This document shows positions 51,103 to 59,266 of a stretch of 64,000 nt of DNA, piece by piece; positions within the stretch are counted from its first letter, which is position 1; every line of letters starts with the position of its first letter. Source of the DNA: Mesobacillus boroniphilus (GTDB lineage Bacteria; Bacillota; Bacilli; Bacillales; Cytobacillaceae); the NCBI RefSeq assembly GCF_018424685.1, contig NZ_QTKX01000001.1:124001-188000 (forward strand). Direction: 5' to 3'. The translations under genes and the position numbers were made by a program. The notes beneath the pieces were generated by a model. That model was not told where the DNA came from and made no database searches. It worked only from the letters and a program-made list of their open reading frames with translations.

Positions 51103-52113
51103 ATGACTAGAATGTTTTCAAATCGAATGAACATCTTATATTTGATTGTCGCTGGATTCCTGGCAGTACTTCCTTTTGTCTACGATTCAAGAAGCATGCT
51201 CATCCTTCTCTCCCAAGTGTTCATTTTTGCCGTATTGGCGATGAGCTATGACATACTGCTCGGATACACAGGCATCGTCTCGTTCGGCCATGCGATGTTC
51301 TTCGGAATCGGGGCTTACACGGTAGGTGTCTTCATGAAAAGGTTCGAGCCCGAAACAAGCTACTTTCTGCTGGCTGTACTGGTCACGATTCTGCTGACTG
51401 CTGTGGTAAGTTATTTCGTCGGGCTGCTGACACTGCGCCTGAAAAGTCATTTTTACGCGATGTTGACGATGGCATTCGCTGGATTGTTTTTAGTGCTCGC
51501 TGAAAAATGGCGCACTGTTACTTATGGAAATGATGGCTTCACTTTCAGGGTGCCGGATTTCCTGAAGGACCGGACTGACTTTTACCTGATTTGCCTAGGT
51601 TCCATGGTCATTGTATTCATTTTATTAAAAAGGTTCACCAACTCACCACTCGGAAGAGTCCTTCAGGCAATCAGGGAAAATGAACAGCGGACAGAATCGC
51701 TTGGATATAGCGTTTTACACTATAAAGTCATTGCTAGTGTCGTATCCGGAGTCATCGCTGGGATTGCAGGGATTTTATATGCTGTTTCTTTACGGTTCGT
51801 GAACACTAGTGTATTCACGATGGATATCACGCTTGATGCGTTGCTGATGACAATCATTGGCGGAGTCGGGACACTTGTCGGGGCGATTATCGGCGCGGGA
51901 ATCATCGAGTTTTCACATCACTGGCTCACAGAGCTGGCGAAGGTTCACTGGATATTCGAAAGATGGATTATCTTTTTCGGCATCATTTATATCCTCGCAG
52001 TCATGTTCTTCCCGATGGGAATCGTCGGTTCCTTGCAGAAGCTGAAATTCAGAAAGAAAAAGAAAACATCGATTCCGGTTGAATCAGAGGCTGTAAGTCA
52101 GGGAGATTCGTGA
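51103..52113 (+). CDS. livM: Liv-type ABC permease LivM-like
   Basis: A 336-residue permease of the LivM family: LAMSYDILLGYTGIVSFGHAMFFGIGAY, AIRENEQRTESLGYSVLHYKVIASVVSG (EAA loop) and LLMTIIGGVGTLVGAIIGA. It ends by overlapping the next small gene by 1 nt. Basic C-terminal tail. Confidence 0.9.
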   Translation: MTRMFSNRMNILYLIVAGFLAVLPFVYDSRSMLILLSQVFIFAVLAMSYDILLGYTGIVSFGHAMFFGIGAYTVGVFMKRFEPETSYFLLAVLVTILLTAVVSYFVGLLTLRLKSHFYAMLTMAFAGLFLVLAEKWRTVTYGNDGFTFRVPDFLKDRTDFYLICLGSMVIVFILLKRFTNSPLGRVLQAIRENEQRTESLGYSVLHYKVIASVVSGVIAGIAGILYAVSLRFVNTSVFTMDITLDALLMTIIGGVGTLVGAIIGAGIIEFSHHWLTELAKVHWIFERWIIFFGIIYILAVMFFPMGIVGSLQKLKFRKKKKTSIPVESEAVSQGDS

Positions 52114-52292
52114 TGGAAACGAAGCAAGTTACTTCATTCGTACTTCGTTTCCAGCTCGCGGACATTGAAATGGACAGCGGCAGAAAATACTGGAGGGTCA
52201 AGGTAACCCATGTGCAGGAAGAAAAAGAAGCAGTGTTTGATTCCGTAGAATCGGCAATGGAATTTATTAAAGAAATTGTTGGAGAATCATAG
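52113..52292 (+). CDS. Small protein coupled to livM, unknown function
   Basis: A 59-residue soluble protein, probably alpha/beta (VTSFVLRFQLADIEMDSGRKYWRVKVTHVQEEKEAVFDSVESAMEFIKEIVG). The ATG shares its A with the livM stop codon; GGGAG lies 7 nt upstream. No known domain seen; the end resembles short ACT-like or DUF folds only in layout. Tight coupling to livM suggests a role in the same pathway. Confidence 0.72.
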   Translation: METKQVTSFVLRFQLADIEMDSGRKYWRVKVTHVQEEKEAVFDSVESAMEFIKEIVGES

Positions 52293-52302
52293 ATGCGGTA
52301 TT

Positions 52303-52376
52303 TACTTTAAAAGAAAAGTATAAACTTTTTGCACTAAGATTAGGGTCTAGCTCCAGCGCTTGTACTTTTCTTATAG
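52303..52376 (+). repeat. Dispersed element, short remnant (copy 5)
   Basis: TTTAAAAGAAAAGTATAAAC, then TCTAGCTCCAGCGCTTGTACTTTTCTTAT. It shares both ends with the piece at 56092-56184 but lacks the GGGGCTGACCAAGGCGC module. It supplies the sequence just before the ribosome site of the KAS III-like gene. Confidence 0.65.
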
Positions 52377-52387
52377 GAGGGAAGAAG

Positions 52388-53404
52388 ATGCAGATTGGCA
52401 TTGTCAGTACGGGAATCTACCTTCCTGAAACCTATGTCACAGGAGCGGAAATTGCCCGGTTGGCAGGAATTCCTGAACAAGTTGTGGAAGAAAAAATGGG
52501 AATAAAGAAAAAGCCGGTGCCCGGTCCGGGTGACCATACATGTGAGATGGGAATCAAGGCTGCGAGAATTGCATTGGCAAAAACAAACATAGAACCAATG
52601 GATATCGACCTCGTCATCTATATAGGCGAGGAATACAAGGAGTATCCATTATGGACAGCCGGAATCAAGCTGCAGGAGGAAATCGGTGCAAGGAATGCTT
52701 GGGCCTTCGATACGTCATTAAGATGCGGAACGACCGTTATGGCCCTGAAGCTGGCTAAAGGAATGATGCTCTCTGATTCGGCGATCAATACTGTCCTCCT
52801 CGCCGGTGGCTATCGTAATGGTGATTTCATAGATTACCAGAATCCGAGAACTCGGTTCATGTACAATCTTGGGGCCGGCGGAGGTGCGATTTTATTGCAA
52901 AAGGGCCATCAGGAGAACGTGCTGCTAGAAACAGAAATGATTACCGATGGATCTTTTTCCGAGGATGTCGTGGTGGTTGCTGGCGGGACGAAAAATCCGA
53001 TTTCAGTGGAGAATCTAGAAGGGGGACTGTACCAGCTTGATGTTCTGGATCCCCGGGGAATGAAAGAACGGCTTGAGCAAAAATCGATGGCCAATTTCCT
53101 GAAGGTCATCCGTAGGTCCGTCGAGAAAAGCGGATTTTCCGAAAAGGACATCGCCTACGTTGGGATGCTTCACATGAAGCGGTCGGCACATGATTTTGTC
53201 TTGAGCGAGCTAGGACTATCACAAGAAAATTCCATCTACCTCGAAGACTATGGGCACATTGGTCAGATTGACCAGATCCTGTCGCTGGAACTGGCAGAAA
53301 AGGCAGGGAAAATAAAGGATGGGGATGTTGCCGTTCTTGTCAGTGCTGGGATCGGCTATGCCTGGGGGGCAACAACTATTCGCTGGGGAAAGGGCGTGTT
53401 GTAA
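52388..53404 (+). CDS. KAS III-like thiolase-fold enzyme with atypical active site
   Basis: A 338-residue FabH-like protein. The catalytic Cys113 is in AFDTSLRCGTTVMAL and a histidine (His262) in VGMLHMKRSAHDF. The position of the third residue, Asn in YGNTSA of FabH, is His290 in EDYGHIGQIDQILSL. This points to a non-fatty-acid role, for example acyl transfer or a special condensation. AATAGGAGG precedes the ATG. It overlaps the hydrolase gene by 1 nt. Acts with hydrolase, reductase and CoA ligase in the same block (inference). Housekeeping FabH is not excluded but unlikely. Confidence 0.8.
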   Translation: MQIGIVSTGIYLPETYVTGAEIARLAGIPEQVVEEKMGIKKKPVPGPGDHTCEMGIKAARIALAKTNIEPMDIDLVIYIGEEYKEYPLWTAGIKLQEEIGARNAWAFDTSLRCGTTVMALKLAKGMMLSDSAINTVLLAGGYRNGDFIDYQNPRTRFMYNLGAGGGAILLQKGHQENVLLETEMITDGSFSEDVVVVAGGTKNPISVENLEGGLYQLDVLDPRGMKERLEQKSMANFLKVIRRSVEKSGFSEKDIAYVGMLHMKRSAHDFVLSELGLSQENSIYLEDYGHIGQIDQILSLELAEKAGKIKDGDVAVLVSAGIGYAWGATTIRWGKGVL

Positions 53405-54306
53405 TGGAAAAAACGGCAGTAGAATTGAAGAAAGTTAATTTGAGGAATGGAGAAACGATCGCTTATAGGGAACGAGATGGCGGAACTAAAAATGTTTTGT
53501 TGATACACGGTAATATGACATCCTCCAAACACTGGGACTTGCTGATTGATCAGATAAATCCTGAATATAAAATTTTTGCGATTGATATGCGGGGATTTGG
53601 TGAGTCCAGCTACCGTAAGCCAATCATGTCCATTAAGGATTTTTCTGATGATGTCAAGATGTTTGTAGATGAAATTGGGTTGAAGGATTTTGCCATTGTT
53701 GGCTGGTCGACGGGAGGAGCGGTAGGAATGCAGTTCGCCGCTGATTACCCTGATTATTGTGAAAAACTTGTGCTGCTCGCATCTGCATCAACGAGAGGAT
53801 ATCCGTTCTTCGGCACGAGTGAGGAAGGTCTGCCGGATATTAACAACCGGCTGGTTACTTATGAGGATGTAAAGACGGATGCTGGTAAAACGATTGCCGT
53901 CCAGACGGCCTATGACCAGCAAAATAGAGGATTTTTAAAGGCAATGTGGAATATGTTGATTTATACCGAACGTCAGCCGGAAGAACGGCATTATGACGAA
54001 TATGTTGATGATATGCTGACACAGCGAAATTTGGCTGAAGTCTACCATTCTCTTAATACATTCAATATCAGTGGTGTGAACAACGGTTTGGGAGATGGTA
54101 CTGATCAGGTGAAGGACATCCAGATTCCTGTACTTGTGCTTCGAGGCGACCGGGATCTCGTTGTTACTCAGAGGATGGCAGATGAAATTGTCGAGGATTT
54201 TGCAGGCCGGGCAAAGTTTATGGAACTGAAGGATTGCGGACACTCGCCATTAGTGGATGATCTGGATCAGCTATTGCAGCATATTGAAGGATTTTTAGCA
54301 GAGTAG
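53404..54306 (+). CDS. Alpha/beta-fold hydrolase
   Basis: A 300-residue hydrolase: LLIHGNMTSSKHWD (oxyanion region), nucleophile Ser102 in VGWSTGGAVG, acid at Asp249/251 in LRGDRDLVV, and His280 in DCGHSPLVDD. Intact triad, no signal peptide, so cytosolic. It overlaps the KAS III-like gene by 1 nt and lies 12 bp before the SDR gene. It may hydrolyse a thioester, C-C bond or ester made in the pathway; the family alone does not decide. Confidence 0.86.
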   Translation: MEKTAVELKKVNLRNGETIAYRERDGGTKNVLLIHGNMTSSKHWDLLIDQINPEYKIFAIDMRGFGESSYRKPIMSIKDFSDDVKMFVDEIGLKDFAIVGWSTGGAVGMQFAADYPDYCEKLVLLASASTRGYPFFGTSEEGLPDINNRLVTYEDVKTDAGKTIAVQTAYDQQNRGFLKAMWNMLIYTERQPEERHYDEYVDDMLTQRNLAEVYHSLNTFNISGVNNGLGDGTDQVKDIQIPVLVLRGDRDLVVTQRMADEIVEDFAGRAKFMELKDCGHSPLVDDLDQLLQHIEGFLAE

Positions 54307-54318
54307 GAAGGTGTTTTT

Positions 54319-55059
54319 ATGAGATTGAAAGATAAAGTAGCGATTATTACAGGTGGAGCGAACGGGATAGGGCTTGCTGCGGCTAAGACTTTTGCCAGTG
54401 AAGGCGCAAGGGTTGCAATGGCGGATTTTGATGAAGAAACAGGATCCAAACGTGCAGCCGAACTATCAGCTGAGGGCTATGAAGTCGCTTTTTTTCAGGT
54501 TAACGTTGCCGACAGAGCCAGTGTTGACTCGATGGTCCAAAACGTCCTTAGCCACTTTGGCAAGATTGATATTTTAATAAATAATGCAGGCATCACCAGG
54601 GATGGGATGCTTCACAAGTTGGCGGTTGAAGACTTTCAGAAGGTCGTTGATGTCAACCTGACCGGCGTGTTCAATTGCGCCCAGGCGGTTGTCCCAGCGT
54701 TGGTCCAGCAAGGTTCAGGGAGAATCATCAATACATCTTCAGTTTCCGGCATATACGGCAATGTGGGACAGACAAACTACGCAGCAACAAAAGCCGGAGT
54801 CGTCGGGATGACGAAAACATGGGCAAAGGAACTTGGCCGAAAAGGCATCAACGTCAATGCAGTCGCACCAGGATTCATTGAAACGGGTATGACTGCCGCA
54901 GTGCCGGACAAAGTGATCGAACAAATGAAAATGCTTGTACCGCTTGGCAGGCTCGGTTTGCCAGAGGACATTGCCAACGCTTATTTGTTCCTTGCCTCGG
55001 ACGAATCGAAATATATAAACGGCACCACCCTTCATGTAGATGGCGGGATTATGATGTAA
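54319..55059 (+). CDS. SDR-family oxidoreductase (FabG-like)
   Basis: A 246-residue classical SDR: cofactor motif TGGANGIG at 11-18, NNAG at 88-91, catalytic Ser141, Tyr154 and Lys158 (YAATK), and PGFIETGM. Asp37 in ADFDEE favours NAD(H) over NADP(H). It would reduce a 3-oxoacyl thioester or oxidise the hydroxyl form. GGAAGGTG precedes the ATG. Last gene of the tight block from the KAS III-like gene. Confidence 0.88.
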   Translation: MRLKDKVAIITGGANGIGLAAAKTFASEGARVAMADFDEETGSKRAAELSAEGYEVAFFQVNVADRASVDSMVQNVLSHFGKIDILINNAGITRDGMLHKLAVEDFQKVVDVNLTGVFNCAQAVVPALVQQGSGRIINTSSVSGIYGNVGQTNYAATKAGVVGMTKTWAKELGRKGINVNAVAPGFIETGMTAAVPDKVIEQMKMLVPLGRLGLPEDIANAYLFLASDESKYINGTTLHVDGGIMM

Positions 55060-55064
55060 GAACA

Positions 55065-55186
55065 AAAAGCGGATGCGCCTCGTTCAGCCCCGACAAGCGC
55101 TGGAGGGCCGACCGGTGAAGTCGTTCTTTGACTTCATTGGGCGGACCGAAGCGACTCGAGGGGCTAGGCGCTGGAGCTGGATTAGG
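55065..55186 (-). repeat. Dispersed intergenic element, copy 3 (inverted)
   Basis: On the minus strand it runs from TCCAGCTCCAGCGCCTAGCC through CTCGAGTCGCTTCGGTCC, the GAAGTCAAAGAACGACTTC core, and CCAGCGCTTGTCGGGGCTG to CGCTTTTTG. This is the most complete short copy (about 120 bp) and best shows the element's structure. Confidence 0.85.
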
Positions 55187-55231
55187 ACCACTATATGTAG
55201 TTATCCAAAACTAAATAACTTTATTAACCGT

Positions 55232-55260
55232 AAAAGCGCACTTGATGCGCTTTTTATTTT
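55232..55260 (+). terminator. Terminator after the SDR gene
   Basis: AAAAGCGCA / TGCGCTTTT stem with loop CTTGA, then TATTTTTGG. It comes after the inverted repeat copy. Confidence 0.82.
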
Positions 55261-55284
55261 TGGGTAAGGAGGGGTGGGAAACTG

Positions 55285-55575
55285 TTGTAACTGGGAATAA
55301 AGCTTCACCAACGGGAATTAAAATTGTCGCAACGGGGATAAAAACTCCGCCAGCGGGATTAAAATGGCTTCAACGGGGATAAAAACTCCGTCAACGAGGA
55401 TTAAATTTTCCCAACGGTTAAAACTTCGAGTCCGCAGAAAAAATTTGCTCAACCGTAAATATATTCGAGCTAACCGTAAATAAAATGATCTCAACCGTAA
55501 ATAAAACTTATACAACCGTAAATAAACTTGTTTTAACCGTAAATAAATCCCCCCAACCGGTATTAAAAATAATTG
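55285..55575. repeat. Tandem repeat array, 21-bp period, about 13 units
   Basis: Two sub-families: CAACGGGGATAAAAACTCC-like units at 55285-55420 and CAACCGTAAATAAA-like units at 55445-55560 with starts near 55451, 55472, 55493, 55514, 55535 and 55555. Minus strand is open over the array and reads heptads such as YLRLRSF, YLRLARI, IYLRLSK. No convincing start or ribosome site, so not called as a gene. Confidence 0.88.
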
Positions 55576-55715
55576 TTCCCACTGCAATTGGCCAGAAGGT
55601 GCTCTAAAATACCAAACATGCATTGCATCCAACCTTTTGTTTCCGCTGTAATCACTTTAGGGTTAACTACCCTCCAAAAGTGGTAAATGTATAAAAAAAG
55701 AATGAGGTGCTAGAC

Positions 55716-56045
55716 ATGGAAGAGCAAAAACAAAAATACTACTTTAATATAGAAAGCGGAGAGGTGCTGGATAGGCCTGCTGAACCTGAGGGGCATTTTA
55801 CCTTGATCGCGACGGGCGAAGAAATAAAGGATTTGCGTGAATATCTGGATGAAAATTATAATGCGGACTGGGCGACATACGGAAATTCCCATCTGCATCC
55901 TTTTAAGGATCCAGACCGTGAACATGCCGAATATGACCATGCGCTGAAGGAAATATACGCAATGGTTTACAGGTTTGGCGATGCCGAAGCGAAGAATCAT
56001 GTAAGAAACATGGGGATTTTGACAGAAGAAGAGTTGCATAGATAG
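55716..56045 (+). CDS. Conserved small protein, unknown function
   Basis: A 109-residue acidic, soluble protein (EEQKQKYYFNIESGEV at the start, HAEYDHALKEIYAMVYRFGDAEAKNHVRNMGI later). GAGGTG lies 7 nt before the ATG at 55716. It is followed by a strong terminator. No known domain recognised; the helical Asp/Glu/His pattern gives no clear function. Confidence 0.72.
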   Translation: MEEQKQKYYFNIESGEVLDRPAEPEGHFTLIATGEEIKDLREYLDENYNADWATYGNSHLHPFKDPDREHAEYDHALKEIYAMVYRFGDAEAKNHVRNMGILTEEELHR

Positions 56046-56054
56046 AGAAAACAG

Positions 56055-56092
56055 AACACCACAGCAAAACATGCTGTGGTGTTTATTTATTC
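56055..56092 (+). terminator. Terminator after the small acidic protein gene
   Basis: AACACCACAGCA / TGCTGTGGTGTT perfect 12-bp stem followed by TATTTATT. Confidence 0.87.
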
Positions 56093-56184
56093 TTTAAAAG
56101 AAAGAAGAAACTTTTAGCACAATGATAAGTGTGTAGCTCCAGCACTTATCGGGGCTGACCAAGGCGCTTCCGCTTTTCTTATCG
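56092..56184 (+). repeat. Dispersed element, short remnant (copy 4)
   Basis: TTTAAAAGAAAGAAGAAACTTTTAGCAC, then TAGCTCCAGCACTTATCGGGGCTGACCAAGGCGCTTCCGCTTTTCTTAT. It shares its 5' part with 52303-52345 and its 3' part with the full elements, but lacks the palindromic core. Confidence 0.72.
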
Positions 56185-56253
56185 ATATGTAACTATCCTG
56201 TAACTCCCATTTCCTAAAATAAACCCATCATGACGAGAGAGGGAGAGATTGCG

Positions 56254-57774
56254 GTGAGGTGGGAGCTCGATTGGCTTGAAGCAAGAGCAAGTTTGACCCC
56301 TAAGGCCGCTGCGATTGTCGATGCAGAGACAGATCAGGGCTGGTCTTACAGCGAAGTCAATGATCGGGCTAAAGCAATCGCGGCGTGGTTAAAAACAAAT
56401 GGGGTTAAAAAGGGAGACAGAATAGCCTTGCTCGCGCCAAATGGAATAAGTTATTTTGATATGCTGTTTGCCTGTGGAAAGATTGGCGCCATTTTCGTCC
56501 CCTTGAACTGGAGGCTATCTGTGGATGAATTAGCCTTTATTATAAAAGATTGTGAACCCACGATCCTTGCGTTCCATTCAAATTTTACAAAAGAGGTGAC
56601 GATGATCTGGGGTGAGGAAGACCGCTGTATTCAAATCAATGGTACGCGGATGTCGCGGCTGATTGAGGAATCTGCTGGCCAGCGTGAAATGCGTGAAATG
56701 GATTTAGATGAGGAAGACCCTTTGGCGATGATTTATACAGGCGGTACTACCGGGAAGCCAAAAGGAGCGGTTCTGTCACATCGGGCAATCATCTGGAACA
56801 GTATTTCCACGATCGCCAGCTGGAATCTGACGAATGAGGACACGACAGTGACATATTTACCTTTGTTCCATACCGGCGGTTTGAATGCTCTTTCTGTTCC
56901 TATCCTAATGGCAGGAGGAAAGGTCGTGCTGGCAAATGATTTTACCCCAGAAAAGGCGATCGGGAATCTAATAAGGTATAAATGCAGTATTGTCCTTTTT
57001 GTGCCAACGATGCACCACATGCTTGTAAAATCGGAACAGTTCAATGAAGCGGAATTTCTGGATATGAAATTATTTTTATCTGGAGGTGCGCCGTGCCCGC
57101 ACGAAATTTATGAAGCATACAAACAGAAGGGTATCGCCTTCAAGGAAGGGTATGGACTGACAGAAGCTGGCCCGAATAATTTTTACATAGACCCTTCAGA
57201 GGCGGATGTGAAAAGAGGATCAGTCGGCAAACCGATGCTGTTCAATTCCATCAAAATCATGAGCGAAGACGGAAGCGAAGTTCTTGCCGGTGAGGTGGGG
57301 GAACTTGCTATCAAGGGCAAGCATGCGTTCTCCTATTATTGGAAAAATGAAACTGCGACCGATAGTACTTGGAAGGATGGCTGGCTTCACACAGGCGACC
57401 TTGCAAGAAAGGATGAAGACGGCTACTACTACATTGTCGGCCGGAAAAAAGAAATGATCATCACAGGCGGTGAAAATGTATACCCCCTCGAAATAGAACA
57501 TTGGCTTTTCTCACATCCATCCATCCAGGAAGCTGCGGTTGTTGGGGTGGCAGATGATAAATGGGGTGAAGCAGTAACGGCCTTTGTTGTAATTGAAGAA
57601 GGAGCGGCGTTGTCGGAAGTTGAAGTTAAGAAATATTGCAGACAAAAGCTAGGGAGCTATAAAGTTCCTAAAAATATTCATTTTGTCAGTCAGATGCCGA
57701 AAACACATGTCGGGAAAATCGATAAGAAACTGTTAAAGGAAATGGCAAGAAAAAATCAGAAGCCAGTAAGTTGA
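56254..57774 (+). CDS. AMP-forming acyl-CoA synthetase
   Basis: A ~506-residue adenylate-forming ligase: P-loop-like [62 protein letters not shown] and the catalytic Lys in THVGKIDKKLLKE. Activates a carboxylic acid to its CoA thioester; medium-chain or aryl acids are likely, but specificity cannot be read. GTG at 56254 is 8 nt after GGGAG; an ATG at 56230 is possible. It is separated from the KAS III/SDR block by terminators, so it is a separate unit of the same region. Confidence 0.86.
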   Translation: MRWELDWLEARASLTPKAAAIVDAETDQGWSYSEVNDRAKAIAAWLKTNGVKKGDRIALLAPNGISYFDMLFACGKIGAIFVPLNWRLSVDELAFIIKDCEPTILAFHSNFTKEVTMIWGEEDRCIQINGTRMSRLIEESAGQREMREMDLDEEDPLAMIYTGGTTGKPKGAVLSHRAIIWNSISTIASWNLTNEDTTVTYLPLFHTGGLNALSVPILMAGGKVVLANDFTPEKAIGNLIRYKCSIVLFVPTMHHMLVKSEQFNEAEFLDMKLFLSGGAPCPHEIYEAYKQKGIAFKEGYGLTEAGPNNFYIDPSEADVKRGSVGKPMLFNSIKIMSEDGSEVLAGEVGELAIKGKHAFSYYWKNETATDSTWKDGWLHTGDLARKDEDGYYYIVGRKKEMIITGGENVYPLEIEHWLFSHPSIQEAAVVGVADDKWGEAVTAFVVIEEGAALSEVEVKKYCRQKLGSYKVPKNIHFVSQMPKTHVGKIDKKLLKEMARKNQKPVS

Positions 57775-57871
57775 AAAAGGGATACAGGAATATAACGAGA
57801 TTTTAAGGAATAAAGCCGAAGTTCAGGGCGAAAGCTCAACATAACCAGACCCAATCAACAGCCTGAAACAT

Positions 57872-57912
57872 GAAAAAGGGCATTTCAGTCAGCATTTGCA
57901 GACTGGAATGCC
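57872..57912 (-). terminator. Terminator overlapping the 3' end of the MFS gene
   Basis: On the minus strand GGCATTCCAGTC pairs with GACTGAAATGCC (one mismatch) and is followed by CTTTTTC. The 5' arm lies inside the last codons and the stop of the MFS gene. Confidence 0.8.
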
Positions 57913-59042
57913 TTTTCATCTTTTATAAAAAAGCACAGCCAAATATTAAACAGGAAAAGTGACGATAACAGCAGCATGACGCCTTTGAATGGCAAAACTG
58001 CGGCGACTGGAGGAGCCAGGCTTGCTCCGATCAGCAGGATGAACGAATATAGTGAGAGTGCTTTTGCCCGCTGGCTGCTGCCGTAAAAACCAATCAACGT
58101 AATAACTGTAGGGATGACGAGTGATATAGAAGAAACAAAAGAGATTGAAAATAGGATTAATGCTTCAGTCATTTGTAAGAATAGCAGCATGAACGCACTG
58201 ACAGACCCAATAGCCAGACCGAACATCAGTGTACGCAACTCCCCCCACCAATCCATCAATTTTCCTGTAAAAAGGGATAGGGCAGCTCCAATCAAGCCAA
58301 CAAGCCGAATCATCAGCAGGTCTGCTGCATGTCCGGCGAAAAAACGGCCAATCGCATCATAGAAGGCGATGATCGCAAACAGGAGTGAAAAGGTGATTAC
58401 ATAACACTTCACAAGCCGCTGGTCTTTAAACAATTGATAGAAAATGCTCATCAAAGGTTTTTGTTCGACAGGCTTTGCTGGTGGTTCTATCAGCAGGAAA
58501 AAGGCTGCTGCGAACAGAATAAAATAGATGGCAGCAAAGAAAATGTAGACTGCGTTCCAGGAGAATGCGTCGGCAAGGAAAGCGCTGGCAACTTGGCCAA
58601 AGATGCCTGCAATCAAAAAGCCAGTGTTGATTAATACAACCAAAATGGTCCTTTGCCGGAAAGTGAAAAGGTCGTAAGAGTAGGCAAACGCGACTGAAGC
58701 GAACGTAGCCAATGTCATTCCCTGCAGTGAACGGGTGATCCACAAACTGAGGGAACCCGACGAAAACCCGACAGCCAACGTTGTCATGGCAGATGCCAGT
58801 AATCCAAACACAAGGATTTTCCTCCGGCCTGTGGAATCGGATACCGGGCCGAATGACAGCAGTCCACAGGCATAGAAAAATGTGAACAATCCTCCAGCCA
58901 GCACGACATGTGACTCAGCGATTTCCAGGTTATCCGCGAGCACGGAATAAATGGGAATCAACGTATAAATATTGCTTGCAACCATGATGGCGCAAGTCGT
59001 AAGTAGAATGGATGCCTTTTGAAAAAAGATCAAAGACTTCAT
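57885..59042 (-). CDS. MFS transporter
   Basis: A 385-residue 12-helix major facilitator. The A-loop motif is GPVSDSTGRRKILVFG between helices 2 and 3; a second appears as GKLMDWWGELRTLMFG. It resembles drug-efflux or small-molecule proton antiporters. The substrate is unknown; it could export a pathway product of the neighbouring cluster. GGCAGGTG precedes the ATG at 59042. It is convergent with the acyl-CoA synthetase gene and divergent from addB. Confidence 0.85.
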   Translation of the reverse strand: MKSLIFFQKASILLTTCAIMVASNIYTLIPIYSVLADNLEIAESHVVLAGGLFTFFYACGLLSFGPVSDSTGRRKILVFGLLASAMTTLAVGFSSGSLSLWITRSLQGMTLATFASVAFAYSYDLFTFRQRTILVVLINTGFLIAGIFGQVASAFLADAFSWNAVYIFFAAIYFILFAAAFFLLIEPPAKPVEQKPLMSIFYQLFKDQRLVKCYVITFSLLFAIIAFYDAIGRFFAGHAADLLMIRLVGLIGAALSLFTGKLMDWWGELRTLMFGLAIGSVSAFMLLFLQMTEALILFSISFVSSISLVIPTVITLIGFYGSSQRAKALSLYSFILLIGASLAPPVAAVLPFKGVMLLLSSLFLFNIWLCFFIKDEKAFQSANAD

Positions 59043-59174
59043 GAGTATCACCTGCCATCAACAATATATGCAGTTGCCCAGGCTTTTGCAGGTTGTTTTC
59101 GGAAGGGCTTTTCTGTAAAAAAAAAATTAGCTGGCATTTCCACAATCTTTGGGAAAAATTAACGGGCTGTTCGC

Positions 59175-59204
59175 TTCCAAAATCGGTGTAGAAAAAGGTA
59201 TAAT
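59175..59204 (+). promoter_or_regulatory. Candidate addBA promoter
   Basis: TTCCAA, 18 bp, TATAAT. The -10 is perfect and the -35 weak. It lies upstream of the leader hairpin at 59238, about 115 bp from addB. Confidence 0.4.
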
Positions 59205-59237
59205 GAATGCTATATAGAACAATCGTTTGGTATGTAG

Positions 59238-59266
59238 AAGGCGCATGAATCTGAAGCGCCTTTTTC
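59238..59266 (+). terminator. Terminator-like hairpin in the addB leader
   Basis: AAGGCGC / GCGCCTT stem with an 11-nt loop followed by TTTCAG. No gene is seen between the candidate promoter and this hairpin, so it may be an attenuator of addBA or the end of a short RNA. Confidence 0.55.

Noticed and set aside
55318..55632. A 104-codon minus-strand frame with YLRL heptads in the 21-bp array
   Set aside because: It is open because the period is a multiple of three. Only a weak AAAGG lies before its possible start, so it is reported as a repeat and not as a gene.
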